A stretch of DNA of 64,000 nt. Source: G963704535 sp963704535 (GTDB lineage: Bacteria > Chloroflexota > Chloroflexia > Chloroflexales > Roseiflexaceae). The notes under the pieces were generated by a model, which saw nothing but the letters and a program-made list of their open reading frames with translations, did not search any database and was not told where the DNA came from. Location of the stretch: assembly GCA_963704535.1 (NCBI GenBank), contig OY969916.1:10912001-10976000 (forward strand), given 5' to 3'. The position numbers were made by a program, and so were the translations under genes. Positions 21,044 to 30,214 of the stretch are shown here, piece by piece (position 1 is the first letter of the stretch; each line of letters begins with the position of its first letter).

Positions 21044-22624
21044 ATGCCCGCGCGGTCCTCGCTCTTCCGCCGAGTTGCGCTGTTGCTGGCGGCTGTTAGC
21101 GCACTGGCCATGTTCGCTGCCCCGGTTGCCGCCAATGACATCAGCAGCACCCAAGGATTCCGCAAGGAAGTTACGCTGGCGGGTATCCGCGCGCATCAGG
21201 CGGCCTTCCAGGAGATCGCCAATCAGAACAATGGCACCCGTTTGGCGGGCACCTCCGGCTACGATGACTCGGTGGACTATGTGGTGGCGCGGCTCACAGC
21301 GGCTGGGTACACGCCGGTCGTCCAGCCGTTCATCTTCTTATTGGTGTCGGATCGGACGCCGCCGGTCTTCCAGCGCACGGCGCCGAACCCGGCGACGTTT
21401 GTCGACGGCGTCGACTTCGGCACCATCCAGTACTCCGGCAGCGGCGATGTCACCGCGCCGCTGGTGGCGGTCGATCTGGTCGTGCCGCCGCCGCCGGCCG
21501 CCAATAGCACCACCAGCGGGTGCGAGGCGGCTGACTTCGCCGGCTTCCCGGTCGGCGCGATCGCGCTGATGCAACGCGGCACCTGCACGTTCCGCGTGAA
21601 GGCCGACAACGCTGCGGCCGCTGGCGCCGTCGCGATGGTGATCTTCAACGAGGGGCAGCCGGGCCGTACAGCCGGCGCCTTCGGGACGATGGGCGCGCCG
21701 ATTTATGACAAGGCCGTGTTTAGCGCTTCGTTTGAGGTGGGCGATGCGCTACGCAATGGCGTGCTCAACGGGCCGACCGGCGTGACCGTCCATGTGAAGG
21801 CCGACACGATCGCCGAGAACCGCACGGCCTACAATGTGCTGGCCGAGACTGCGAGGGGCGATCCAGATCATGTGATTGTCGTCGGTGCGCACCTCGACAG
21901 CGTCAGTCGCGGCCCCGGCATCAACGACAACGGCAGCGGGTCGGCCACGATCCTGGAGATCGCCGAGCTGTTGGGGGCGCGGGACCGCGGTATCAGGAAT
22001 AAGCTGCGATTCGCATGGTGGGGCGCCGAGGAGCACAACCTGCTGGGCTCTACGTTCTACGTGGATGACTTGAGCCAGGCCGAGCGGGACAAGATCGAGC
22101 TGAACCTGAACTTCGACATGATCGGCTCGCCGAACTTCGTTCGCTTCGTCTACGATGGCAATAACTCGACCTTTGCTCCGCCTAACGCCCAGCTTGGCCC
22201 GCCCGGATCGGGCGCGATCGAGCAGATGTTCCTGGACTACTTCGCCTCACAAGGGCTGCCGGTCGAGCCGACGCCGTTTAGCGGTCGCTCCGACTACGGC
22301 CCCTTCATCCTCAACGGCATCCCGGCGGGCGGCCTGTTCACCGGCGCCGAGGGCCTCAAGACCGCCGACCAGGCGGCGATCTACGGGGGCACTGTGGGTG
22401 AGCAGTATGACCCGTGCTACCACCTGGCCTGCGATACGTACTCCAACATCAGCGATACGGTGTTGAGCCAGATGTCCGATGCGGTCGCCCACGCTGTGCT
22501 GCACTTCGCGAAGCGGAACTTCGACAAGCTGCCGCTGATCGACCCGGCGGTAGCGCCCGGCAGCCGCTTCGGCAACGGCGGCGGCGGGCTCCACGACGGC
22601 CACGATCACGAGGTCGTTCGGTAG
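21044..22624 (+). CDS. secreted M28-family aminopeptidase with PA domain
   Basis: 526 residues from ATG 21044, with AAAGGAGC upstream. An N-terminal signal peptide (SLFRRVALLLAAVSALAMFAAPVAA) indicates export. A protease-associated domain (about residues 125-225, with LMQRGTCTFRVKADNAAAAGA) is inserted in the fold. The zinc peptidase carries the canonical di-zinc ligands: VGAHLDSV, NDNGSGS, the WWGAEEHNLLGS glutamates, NFDMIG and a late HLACDTYSN histidine. It would cleave N-terminal residues from peptides outside the cell. The C-terminus is His-rich (DGHDHEVVR). Confidence 0.92.
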   Translation: MPARSSLFRRVALLLAAVSALAMFAAPVAANDISSTQGFRKEVTLAGIRAHQAAFQEIANQNNGTRLAGTSGYDDSVDYVVARLTAAGYTPVVQPFIFLLVSDRTPPVFQRTAPNPATFVDGVDFGTIQYSGSGDVTAPLVAVDLVVPPPPAANSTTSGCEAADFAGFPVGAIALMQRGTCTFRVKADNAAAAGAVAMVIFNEGQPGRTAGAFGTMGAPIYDKAVFSASFEVGDALRNGVLNGPTGVTVHVKADTIAENRTAYNVLAETARGDPDHVIVVGAHLDSVSRGPGINDNGSGSATILEIAELLGARDRGIRNKLRFAWWGAEEHNLLGSTFYVDDLSQAERDKIELNLNFDMIGSPNFVRFVYDGNNSTFAPPNAQLGPPGSGAIEQMFLDYFASQGLPVEPTPFSGRSDYGPFILNGIPAGGLFTGAEGLKTADQAAIYGGTVGEQYDPCYHLACDTYSNISDTVLSQMSDAVAHAVLHFAKRNFDKLPLIDPAVAPGSRFGNGGGGLHDGHDHEVVR

Positions 22625-22635
22625 ATCGGCTTACG

Positions 22636-22725
22636 GTGGGAGATGTGGAGGGGCTGCCCTCCACACTCTTCTACTTGCGAAGGGGAGGTGTGGAGGGTCG
22701 CCCTCCACATTCCTTTTTCCTCCCA
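22636..22725. repeat. two TGTGGAGGG palindromes
   Basis: Two inverted repeats, TGTGGAGGGGCTGCCCTCCACA and TGTGGAGGGTCGCCCTCCACA, between the peptidase and glycosyltransferase genes. They are a variant of the G5/C5 family; another copy is at about 48987-49012. Confidence 0.75.
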
Positions 22726-22743
22726 TTTCAATGTTCTGGAGTT

Positions 22744-23790
22744 ATGAGGCCACTATATATCTCGCCGGTCGGCCGCGGCGGCGTCGATTTCGGCATCCAG
22801 AATATTCTGCGCTCGGTGCGGCGCGCTGGGCTCCAGCGCGCCGAGCTGCTGCGCCTGCCCGAAATCTACAACTTCGCGCCGTTTCTGATCCGGCGCGGGC
22901 TGCCGGCCCGCTGGTGGGAGCACTTCGACGTTATCCAGGGGCGCTCGCGGGTTGCCTTTGCGCTGCGCGTCCCCGGCCGCCCACTGGTCACGACTGTCCA
23001 TCACCTGACGACCGACCCGGAGCTGCGGCCCTATAGCTCGCCAGCCCAGCGCCTGTTCTACCGCCTGGTCGAGCATCGCTACGACGGCTGGTCGGTTCGC
23101 GAGGCCGACGCCGTGGTGTGCGTTTCGCGCTACACCCAGCGCCAGGTCGAGCAGACCTATGGCCGCCGCGACACCACGCTCGTGTTCGACGGGATCGACA
23201 CCGATGTGTTCGTGCCGACGCCCGACCTCGCGCGCCGCGACGACGGGCTGCCGCCCAGCGACGGGCGGGTCAGGCTGCTGTTCGTCGGCAATCGCACCCG
23301 GCGCAAAGGGTTCGATCTGCTGCCGCAGATCATGGATCGGCTGCCGGGCGATTACGTGCTATTCTACACCAGCGGCTTCCAGGATACCGGGCGCGCGCCG
23401 CCGCATCCGCGCATGGTCGCGATCGGCTTACCCGACCGGGCCGGGCTGGTCGCTGCCTACCAATCGTGCGATATCTTGCTGTTCCCGTCGCGGCTGGAAG
23501 GATTCGGGATCGCGCCGGCCGAAGCGCTGGCGTGCGGTCGCCCGGTCGTCACCACCGACGCATCGGCGCTGCCGGAGGTCGTCGACCACGGCCAGAATGG
23601 CCTTCTCTGCCCGCGCGACGATATCGCCGCCTTCGCCGCGCGGGTGCTGGAGCTTGGCGAGGACCCGGCCCAGCGACGGCGTTTCGGCGAGCATGGCCGC
23701 GCCAAGGTTGCCCGCTGCTTCGGGTATGACCAGCTCGCCGGCGGGCTGATCGCGGTGTACGAGCGGGTTCTGCGAGGTCGATCGTCCTGA
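22744..23790 (+). CDS. glycosyltransferase family 4-type
   Basis: 348 residues. GT-B fold retaining glycosyltransferase: an N-terminal acceptor domain (HHLTTDPELRPY, CVSRYTQRQVE), then the donor domain with LFVGNRTRRKGFDLL and the E-x7-E motif in FPSRLEGFGIAPAEALACGRPVV (about residue 255). It transfers a sugar from a nucleotide-sugar donor in the cytoplasm. The frame is open for 110 codons upstream, overlapping the peptidase and repeats, but ATG 22744 (MRPLYISPVGRGG) starts the first family-like strand. Sugar and acceptor are unknown. Confidence 0.88.
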   Translation: MRPLYISPVGRGGVDFGIQNILRSVRRAGLQRAELLRLPEIYNFAPFLIRRGLPARWWEHFDVIQGRSRVAFALRVPGRPLVTTVHHLTTDPELRPYSSPAQRLFYRLVEHRYDGWSVREADAVVCVSRYTQRQVEQTYGRRDTTLVFDGIDTDVFVPTPDLARRDDGLPPSDGRVRLLFVGNRTRRKGFDLLPQIMDRLPGDYVLFYTSGFQDTGRAPPHPRMVAIGLPDRAGLVAAYQSCDILLFPSRLEGFGIAPAEALACGRPVVTTDASALPEVVDHGQNGLLCPRDDIAAFAARVLELGEDPAQRRRFGEHGRAKVARCFGYDQLAGGLIAVYERVLRGRSS

Positions 23791-23806
23791 CCGGCATAAT
23801 CACACA

Positions 23807-23844
23807 CGAACGCGAGGCAGGGACGTTTCCCTGCCTCGCGTTCG
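23807..23844. terminator. bidirectional terminator hairpin
   Basis: Perfect 17-bp inverted repeat (CGAACGCGAGGCAGGGA and its complement) with a 4-nt CGTT loop, between the convergent glycosyltransferase and M4 protease genes. Confidence 0.85.
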
Positions 23845-23867
23845 TACGAAAATCTCCGCGCCTGGTC

Positions 23868-26309
23868 CTACTTGCCGACTCCGATCTGGAACTGCGGGTG
23901 CAGCTGATCTGCGAGGCGCTCGATGCGCGCGCGCCGGATTGCGGCAACATTCGTCTTGCTAGCTGCCGCGCTGGAGAAAGCAACCCGATTACTATTCCAG
24001 ATCAGCCCCCATCCCGCAGGGGATACCACGATAACATCCCAATAGGTGGCGCTACTGAGGCTACTGCCCGGCAGAAGCTGTGGGTCACTGGCGCTGTTCA
24101 GCGTGAAGCTCGGGCTTGTATGCATGAGAAAAGAGTACTCACGAGCGATTACATCAAAGCCTGAGTTGTAGAGCTGCCAGATATAATAGTCGCCGCCGAC
24201 CGGGCGCGCTTGCCAGGTGAATGTTACCGGAAAGCCTCGTCCGGTGCTGTCATTCGGTGCGACGAGCGTGACATCGCCGATGTCAAAGGTGTTCATCCTG
24301 AAGCTGCTGCCCTGCACGTATGTCGCGATGTCATCACTGAACCAAACGAGTACCCGGCCATCCGGCTGACCGCTGGGGCTAATATAAAGCACCCGATACC
24401 ATGTGTTCGCGTCGGTGCTGGGGAGGCTCGGCCCGGCCAGGAAGCTGTAGGAACCGTTGGCGTCTGTCGTCGCGGTGGCCACGGTCTGGGCGGAACTACA
24501 TGTGGAGATCCGGTTGTCGCAGCGCCGCAGTTGGACGGTGATACCGGCGGTGGCGTTGCGGTTGACCGTGATGCGGCCATAGATCGCGGCCGGCGCGCCA
24601 ATGCCGTGGCTCAGGGCCGGCAGGAACAACGTGCGCGTGAGCGTGGCCTGATTGCCGATCCCAGCGGCAGCGAAGGCGTCGCGCACCGACACACAGTCGT
24701 CGGCGGTGATGTTGAACTGGCCGATCAGATCGGCGCAGGCCGTAATCGAGGCGTTGCGGGCGACGATGAAGTTGGAGTAGGGCGTCAGGTAGTTGACCAG
24801 CGTGCGGTAGTAGATCTGCTCGGCCTTCTTCACGCCGATGCCGGTCACGGTGACGCCGCCGAAGGTCCCGCCGTCGGTGAGCAGTTGGGCGATCTTGTTG
24901 GGGATGCCGCTGTTGATGTGGACGCCGCCGTTGTCCGAAGGCACCTCGTTGAATAGCGAGAGCGGCAGCCGCGCGTACTCGTTATAGGCCGATGGCTGGC
25001 CGCAGTAGAACGGCTGGCCGGGCCGGTAGGTGCAGGTGTAGGCGCCGGTGAAGGGATCGCTACCCTTGTGCGGGTCGGCCATGTCGCGCAGCGCATCGCC
25101 GGCCACGCCCGGCGTGTAGACATCCTCGCCCAGCGCCCAGTTGACAGTGGTGGTGTTCTTACCGAAGGCGTCGGCGAAGGCGCCCAGCACGTCGGAGTAG
25201 GATTCGTTCAGCGCGCCGGACTGATCCTCGTAGACCAAGTCGGCGCTGAAGTCGGTCACGCCGTGAGTTAGCTCGTGGGCCACCACGTCTAGGCTCTGGC
25301 TCAATGGATCGAAGGATGTGCCGTCGCCGTCGCCGTAGACCATCTGCGCGCCGTTCCAGAAGGCGTTGTTGTAGTTGGTGGCGAAGTGGACGGTCGAGAT
25401 GAGTGTCATCCCCTGGCCGTCGATGCTGTCGCGGCTGAAGATGCTCTGGTAGTAGTCGTAGACCACCCCGGCGTAGTCGTGGGCCGCCTTGGCCGCCGCG
25501 TCGCCCTGGCAGCCGGTGGCATTGGCCTCATTGCACAGCTGCGTGCCCGGCAGCAGGCTCTCATTCGACGAGGTGTTCATGGTGTAGGCCTCGCGATTGC
25601 GCGCCGTCTGGGTCATATTGATCGCGTGGACCAGCGTGCCTTCGTGGGCGTCGACGAACAGCAGCCAGCGGCCGTCGCCAGCCTGTGACCGCAGTTCCAC
25701 CTTCCAGGTCAGCGCGCTGCGGCCATCCCTGGCGTAGATTGCCAGCCCGCTGCGCCCCTGCGCGACGACGGCGTCGGCCTGGCCGACCTTGGCGCGAGCC
25801 AGCGCGACCGCCTGCTCGAAGGTCTGGCTCGGCCGGGTATCGACGTTCAGATCGGGGAGGTAGGTGCCGGTAATCGATTCGACCAGGACGCCGCGCGTGT
25901 GGGCGATCAGCACCGCGCCGAAGACCTCAACGCCATTATGCCGCTGCTGGAAGCGCACGTGGTTCATCCCGATCCGGTCGCGCTCGTCGCGGATCAGGCT
26001 GAGTTCGCTGTCGGGGTTGCGCATCCGGAACATCCCGCTGTTCTGCTTGAAGAACGTGCGGGCGGCCTCCTGCGGGGTGGTGGCGCCGGCCGCGACTGCC
26101 GGCAGCGCCCCGGCGACGAAGTTGGGGACGCCGGTCTGCTGATCGCGATAGATCACCAGGGAGCTGTTGCCCTCGCGCAGCAGGGCGATGGCCGTCTCGC
26201 GCGCGCGTGTGGAAGAGGGCTGCGACTGAGTCGCCAGCGCCGGCGAGATCACAATCAGGCCCAGCGCGACAATTCCGAGAATACGGAGCATGGATCGAAG
26301 GCGAGACAT
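23868..26309 (-). CDS. secreted thermolysin-like M4 metalloprotease with C-terminal beta domains
   Basis: 813 residues. Signal peptide 1-26; FTP and PepSY-type propeptide (about 60-230); M4 catalytic domain with zinc site H345-E-L-T-H349 plus E369 in NESYSDVLG; and the proton-donor histidine in GGVHINSGIPNKIA. After about residue 570 come extra modules: a carboxypeptidase-regulatory-like beta sandwich (IYGRITVNRNATAGITVQLRR) and a fibronectin-like region (VTFTWQARPVGGDYYIWQLY). Such modules may anchor the enzyme or bind substrate. AGGAGGT lies 5 nt before the ATG. Expected to work outside the cell as a neutral protease after autoprocessing. Confidence 0.93.
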   Translation of the reverse strand: MSRLRSMLRILGIVALGLIVISPALATQSQPSSTRARETAIALLREGNSSLVIYRDQQTGVPNFVAGALPAVAAGATTPQEAARTFFKQNSGMFRMRNPDSELSLIRDERDRIGMNHVRFQQRHNGVEVFGAVLIAHTRGVLVESITGTYLPDLNVDTRPSQTFEQAVALARAKVGQADAVVAQGRSGLAIYARDGRSALTWKVELRSQAGDGRWLLFVDAHEGTLVHAINMTQTARNREAYTMNTSSNESLLPGTQLCNEANATGCQGDAAAKAAHDYAGVVYDYYQSIFSRDSIDGQGMTLISTVHFATNYNNAFWNGAQMVYGDGDGTSFDPLSQSLDVVAHELTHGVTDFSADLVYEDQSGALNESYSDVLGAFADAFGKNTTTVNWALGEDVYTPGVAGDALRDMADPHKGSDPFTGAYTCTYRPGQPFYCGQPSAYNEYARLPLSLFNEVPSDNGGVHINSGIPNKIAQLLTDGGTFGGVTVTGIGVKKAEQIYYRTLVNYLTPYSNFIVARNASITACADLIGQFNITADDCVSVRDAFAAAGIGNQATLTRTLFLPALSHGIGAPAAIYGRITVNRNATAGITVQLRRCDNRISTCSSAQTVATATTDANGSYSFLAGPSLPSTDANTWYRVLYISPSGQPDGRVLVWFSDDIATYVQGSSFRMNTFDIGDVTLVAPNDSTGRGFPVTFTWQARPVGGDYYIWQLYNSGFDVIAREYSFLMHTSPSFTLNSASDPQLLPGSSLSSATYWDVIVVSPAGWGLIWNSNRVAFSSAAASKTNVAAIRRARIERLADQLHPQFQIGVGK

Positions 26310-26561
26310 GAAACCTCCTCATAGATAGGCCGATGCAATTGGAACTGCCTTTCAGACGTGCTGCCAGGGGGATCAACACCGATCACGAGCGTGCTGATAG
26401 CCGCCGGTTGCTTTGCCCATGCGGGGCCAGTTATCGAGGGTGCGATGAAGTCGGATCTGGGTTGGCACGCATTACTGTAATCGCAGTAGCACTTGCGTAC
26501 AATGGTTCTTAGGTCGTGAAGGCGACTAGTACCAATACCTTTTCAAATACGGTCGTGCTCA

Positions 26562-26617
26562 AACCTGACAGGTCTTGGGGAAGGCATCTAAAGCGCCTTT
26601 GTCAGACCTGTCAGGTT
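26562..26617. repeat. AACCTGACAGGTCT inverted repeat
   Basis: 14-bp perfect arms (26562-26575 and 26604-26617) around a shorter inner AAGGC/GCCTT stem, in the 525-bp gap between the M4 protease and rhomboid genes. Apart from this and the element at 26722, I see nothing in 26310-26834. Confidence 0.7.
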
Positions 26618-26721
26618 TTAGTTGAAAGATGTGGCACGCTTCTTGCCTTCCGCATCCATAGGTACGTCAATTGGGCATAGCAATGGCATAAGACAAGCTT
26701 CTCGATGTTTTACAGTTCTGA

Positions 26722-26800
26722 GAAAAGGGGTTTGAGGGGGCAACCCCCTCAGCCTCCCTCCACTCACATTGTAAATTTGAACGGCGCCATCGGAAACCTT
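26722..26800 (+). repeat. G5/C5 palindromic element with full tail
   Basis: AAAAGGGGTTTGAGGGGGC, then AACCCCCTCAGCC, then the tail CACTCACATTGTAAATTTG and AACGGCGCCATCGGAAACC. It lies about 35 nt upstream of the rhomboid ATG and in the same orientation relative to it as the copies at 46897 and 47829. Confidence 0.8.
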
Positions 26801-26834
26801 GCCTAAAGCCGTAGAACAAAAGGAGGACACCCCT

Positions 26835-27515
26835 ATGATGCCCTTGGGCGATGACAATAGCGGTCGCAGGATCGTGCCGATCGTGACCTACGCGCTGATC
26901 GCGATCAACATCCTGGTGTTTGTGCTGGTGGAACTGCCTCAGTCGAATCTTGAGGAGTTCTTCTTCCGCTGGGGCGTGGTGCCGGCCCAGATCACCGCCG
27001 GCAACGGCCTGGTCACGCTGCTGACGGCCATATTCCTGCACGGCGGCTGGATGCACCTGCTCGGCAACATGCTATTCCTGTGGATCTTCGGCGATAATGT
27101 CGAGGACGCATTCGGGCACGCATTGTACCTGGTGTTCTACCTGGTCACAGGGCTGGCAGCGAGCTTGGCCCAAGTGTTCTTGTCGCCCGACTCCACCGTC
27201 CCCATGGTCGGCGCCAGCGGCGCGATCTCCGGCGTTCTGGGGGGCTACATTGTGATGTTCGCCTCGAACAAGGTGCGGGTGCTGCTGGGCCGCGCGGTCA
27301 CGACGGTGCCGGCCTTTATGATGATCGGCCTGTGGATCGTGCTCCAGTTCTTCAATGGCGTCGGCAGCCTCCAAGCGACGACGGCCGAGACCGACGGCGT
27401 AGCCTACGCGGCGCACATCGGCGGCTTCGTCGCCGGCGTGGTGTTGACCTTCCTGATGCGCGGCTTCGCCCGTCCGGCGGTCAGCGGAGCTTCCGGTCGC
27501 CCCCTGGCGCGGTAG
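26835..27515 (+). CDS. rhomboid family intramembrane serine protease
   Basis: 226 residues with about six membrane helices. The rhomboid hallmarks are present: HGGWMHLLGN (HxxxN helix 2), VGASGAISG with the catalytic serine, and AAHIGGFVAG with the catalytic histidine. It cleaves transmembrane substrates within the membrane. ATG 26835 is chosen because AGGAGG ends 8 nt upstream; an in-frame TTG lies further up but within the repeat tail. A strong hairpin terminator follows, so it is probably a single-gene unit. Confidence 0.93.
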   Translation: MMPLGDDNSGRRIVPIVTYALIAINILVFVLVELPQSNLEEFFFRWGVVPAQITAGNGLVTLLTAIFLHGGWMHLLGNMLFLWIFGDNVEDAFGHALYLVFYLVTGLAASLAQVFLSPDSTVPMVGASGAISGVLGGYIVMFASNKVRVLLGRAVTTVPAFMMIGLWIVLQFFNGVGSLQATTAETDGVAYAAHIGGFVAGVVLTFLMRGFARPAVSGASGRPLAR

Positions 27516-27535
27516 CGAGGTTCTTGCAAAGAACT

Positions 27536-27578
27536 GAACCGCGAGCAAGAGTAGCTACTCTTGCTCGCGGTTCTTTTT
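27536..27578 (+). terminator. Rho-independent terminator of rhomboid gene
   Basis: 38-nt perfect palindrome (19-bp arms starting GAACCGCGAGCAAGAG) followed by TTTTT. Classic intrinsic terminator; it also faces the convergent minus-strand gene. Confidence 0.9.
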
Positions 27579-27655
27579 GCGGGTCAACTTCATGCTCCTG
27601 CGCCCACGTTGCCGGCCCATATTCATGGAGGCTATCCTTTGGCTTTGTCAAGGGC

Positions 27656-28339
27656 CTATGGCTCGTCGATCCAGGGCCATCCTTCCGGGTTCGTCCTGGC
27701 ACGTTCTTGGATGGTGGCCTGATCATGCCCTCGCACCTCGGCTAGAAATGGAAAATCGCTGGGCCGGACACGCAGACTGGCAATCGGTTGTATCGTCTGT
27801 AGGCTCGCCCACTCCATGATCTCGTATGTGACGCCATTCTTCACCTGCTCTGGATGCTGCTCAAAGCTCTTGCGAGGGAGTATATAGATTGTCCCATCCG
27901 ACCAGGGATACTGCGGGAGGGCGCTCTGGGTGATCGAGAAGAAGTAATATGGTGCGCTCCGTTGCTTATTTGCGAGTAGAACACGAAAACAGCCATTCAC
28001 TAGTGAGAGCCGATAGCGTTCTCGATCGACCAGCGCAAAGAACATCGGCCAGATTCCATCCGAGGCCGCGAAGACGGCGCTCCGATTGCCAAATGGGTTG
28101 CTGTCAAACGAGCGGCGTGGCACAAATGCGGAAATAGCCGGGTTCTTTGAGCCGTGCAGCAGAATAGGATGGGTATCGGCAAGATAGCAGCAGAACTGCC
28201 AGGGTGGGATAGAAATGCGTGTGGTGAGGTCCATTCCAGGATGCTGAAAACTTTCAGCCAGCAACGCATCACAGCTCGCGCTTGTGGCTTCATCAAGCGA
28301 GAACGCCGGGCGTGGAAGACAGTGAGCGGGTAGCTGCAT
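27656..28339 (-). CDS. protein of unknown function (HGS...FAASD pattern)
   Basis: About 227 residues from ATG 28339 (MQLPAHCL, AAAGG upstream); the frame is open to 28420, which would overlap the acetamidase pseudogene. I do not recognise a named family. A central block ILLHGSKNPAISAF...AVFAASDGIWPMFFALVD recalls, only loosely, the His-Gly-Ser strand and substrate-loop pattern of ADP-ribosyltransferase-like folds. No signal peptide or membrane segment. It lies at the edge of the accessory island, next to a decayed gene. Function not assigned. Confidence 0.55.
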   Translation of the reverse strand: MQLPAHCLPRPAFSLDEATSASCDALLAESFQHPGMDLTTRISIPPWQFCCYLADTHPILLHGSKNPAISAFVPRRSFDSNPFGNRSAVFAASDGIWPMFFALVDRERYRLSLVNGCFRVLLANKQRSAPYYFFSITQSALPQYPWSDGTIYILPRKSFEQHPEQVKNGVTYEIMEWASLQTIQPIASLRVRPSDFPFLAEVRGHDQATIQERARTNPEGWPWIDEP

Positions 28340-28376
28340 CAGCGACGACCTTTCTTGGGCATCTGGTACTTCGTAG

Positions 28377-29295
28377 CTATTGCTGTATTGCCCCATGCGG
28401 AAGCACGGCATGGACACCACAAACCTGATTGACCATCTGTGTGATCCGCAGATCGACCACCAGGCTGGCTAGTGCGAGCGCGTCGACGCGAGCCAGGTGG
28501 TACTGCTCGGCCATCAAGCCGATCATCGCGTCGAGCGCGTTTCGCGCGGCGACTGCGAGGTCAGTATCGAAACCGAATGTCAACCACCCTTGCGCGGTGT
28601 GCGCACGGGGTGTTATGAGGTGCAGATCGGCATGGAGGTGGAAGGTGAGCACCACCTCATCCATCGGGCACTCGATCGCCGTGCGACTGACCTCACCGTC
28701 ACCTTGGACCGCGTGCCCATCGCCAACGGAGAAGAGCCCGCCAGGGACCGCGATGGGAAGATAGAGGGTGCTACCGGCGACCAACTCCTTGCAATCCAGA
28801 TTTCCTCCGGTTAAGCGCGGTGGTATCGTCGAGTGTTGTCCTGCTTCTGCGGATGGCATCCCCATCACGCCCATGAATGGGCGGAGTCCCACGCGATGGC
28901 CGTGTTGATTGCGCGCAAACCGGCGCTCGGTGTCAAGCGTCCAGAAATGCATCACCTCGCCATCGACAAGTTCTCCACCGCCCCAACTCCAGCCCCAAGA
29001 ACCGGGGCGAACGGCGGCGATGTGAACCGCAAGCGTCATGCCCGGTAGAGCGCCACGAAGCGCAATTGGGCCACACAAGGCGTGCCCCTTTGGCCCTTCA
29101 ACCTTGGTGGTTGCGCGAGGCCCTGGCGGTGGCCCTCCCGGCGTAAACGTGGTGAAAGGCTCCAATGCCCATTTCGGCATCAAGGGTACGCAAACGTACC
29201 GTGTCCCCCGACTCGATCGTGAGGACCGGCGATAGGTCGGGCGAGAAGAAGCCATGGAGCGTGTATTCATCCGGCTCAAGGGTGTACAGAGTCAT
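28377..29295 (-). pseudogene. acetamidase/formamidase family gene with frameshift
   Basis: The first part (MTLYTLEPDEYTLHGFFSPDLSPVLTIESGDTVRLRTLDAE, from ATG 29295) and the second part (WALEPFTTFTPGGPPPGP...KGHALCGPIALRGALPGM onwards) are in different frames. Both match the FmdA/AmdA amidase layout, which releases ammonia from formamide or acetamide. The break is at an AAA run on the coding strand (29172-29174): removing one A gives the family-like LDA-x-WALEP. Later conserved blocks (GHRVGLRPFMGVMGM, GGNLDCKELVAGSTLYLP, GDGHAVQGDGEV) are intact, so loss is recent or the base is a sequencing error. Confidence 0.8.
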
Positions 29296-29376
29296 ACACG
29301 TGCTCCCTTCACGGTGGAGGGTGATGGGCATGTGGTTGTCCGTGTGAGTTGATAAGGGCGATGGCGCACGGCCATC

Positions 29377-29805
29377 TCAGCCCTCCACGGGATGCAACTT
29401 CAGTGGGGCCAGCACCGCACGGAGATTCACCAAACCGACACGATTGAGTTGGAGTTTCTCGATCGTCGCACGTCCAATCGGGGTTATCCCAAGGATGAGA
29501 GTATACTCCGCGTTCCAGACAAAGTGATCAGTCCATGCGCGTTGTCGCGGATGATACAGCGTAGCCCACTCACCCGTCGCGGGATCAATAGCTCCCGTAC
29601 TGGTATATTTGCGCCCGTTGCAGCCCTGGCATGAGTAGGCCAAATTGTCGAGGTCGTGCGTACCGCCGCGTGCCAATGGCGTAATATGCTCTACTGAAAA
29701 CGGATCCGGTGAGAAGCGCTCCTGGGCGCAGCAATACTCGCAACAGGCTCGCGCTCGTTGGATCGTGAGGGTGCGCTGGTGGGGGGTTAGACGCAGTTCA
29801 GACAT
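29377..29805 (-). CDS. HNH endonuclease
   Basis: 142 residues. The HNH core is clear: CEYCCAQERFSPDPFSVEHITPLARGGTHDLDNLAYSCQGCNGRK (about residues 20-64), with two CxxC zinc pairs, the EHI histidine, the LDNLAYSC asparagine and a final polar residue. The C-terminal half (ATLYHPRQRAWTDHFVW, GITPIGRATIEKLQLNR) is the conserved tail typical of the two-gene RHH-HNH modules. ATG 29805 overlaps the upstream gene's stop by 8 nt, so the two are translationally coupled. A nuclease role is likely; the biological target is unknown. Confidence 0.9.
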   Translation of the reverse strand: MSELRLTPHQRTLTIQRARACCEYCCAQERFSPDPFSVEHITPLARGGTHDLDNLAYSCQGCNGRKYTSTGAIDPATGEWATLYHPRQRAWTDHFVWNAEYTLILGITPIGRATIEKLQLNRVGLVNLRAVLAPLKLHPVEG

Positions 29806-30214
29806 GGTTGGTTGGTAGTAAACCAAGCGCACGCAGCAGCGCGTCCAGGGTGGTGTTGCGTAGATGCGCGAGTTCGGCGGCGGCAGCAATCCGCGCGACA
29901 TTTGCCATTTCGATGGCATCGGTCAGCGTGATGAGTTCATGCTGTTCTTCAGGAGTTAGTGTGGCAGCCTGGCGCTTGGCAATCAGATCGTGATAGTGCT
30001 CCCACGTGATCGCCGACATGCTCTCGTTGATCGTCAGCAGCAGCTCGGCTTCCCGTGCCGAGACCCGTGGTGCGGACATCGGTGTACTACTATCGTGGCG
30101 TAGTTGCTGACGCAGCGTTTCGGTGATATAGGCAGCAGGTGCCAGACCAGCCTGCGCGGCGGCGGCGCGAATTTGTTGTTCCAAATCAGGCGCCAGGTCA
30201 ATCGTGATCGTCAT
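29798..30214 (-). CDS. RHH-like partner protein of HNH endonuclease
   Basis: 138 residues. The N-terminal 45 residues (MTITIDLAPDLEQQIRAAAAQAGLAPAAYITETLRQQL) look like a ribbon-helix-helix DNA-binding antitoxin fold. The C-terminal part is helical (LLLTINESMSAITWEHYHDLIAKRQAATLTPEEQHELITL) and I recognise it only from pairs with an HNH gene. It overlaps the HNH gene by 8 nt in an operon. A TATACT-like box about 40 nt upstream may be its promoter. A toxin-antitoxin or autoregulator role is inferred, not shown. The adjoining gap 30215-30496 holds no convincing gene. Confidence 0.75.
   Translation of the reverse strand: MTITIDLAPDLEQQIRAAAAQAGLAPAAYITETLRQQLRHDSSTPMSAPRVSAREAELLLTINESMSAITWEHYHDLIAKRQAATLTPEEQHELITLTDAIEMANVARIAAAAELAHLRNTTLDALLRALGLLPTNHV

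Noticed and set aside
27656..28339. Firm assignment as an ADP-ribosyltransferase
   Set aside because: Only the HGS segment and one loop resemble the fold; the other catalytic positions cannot be placed with confidence.
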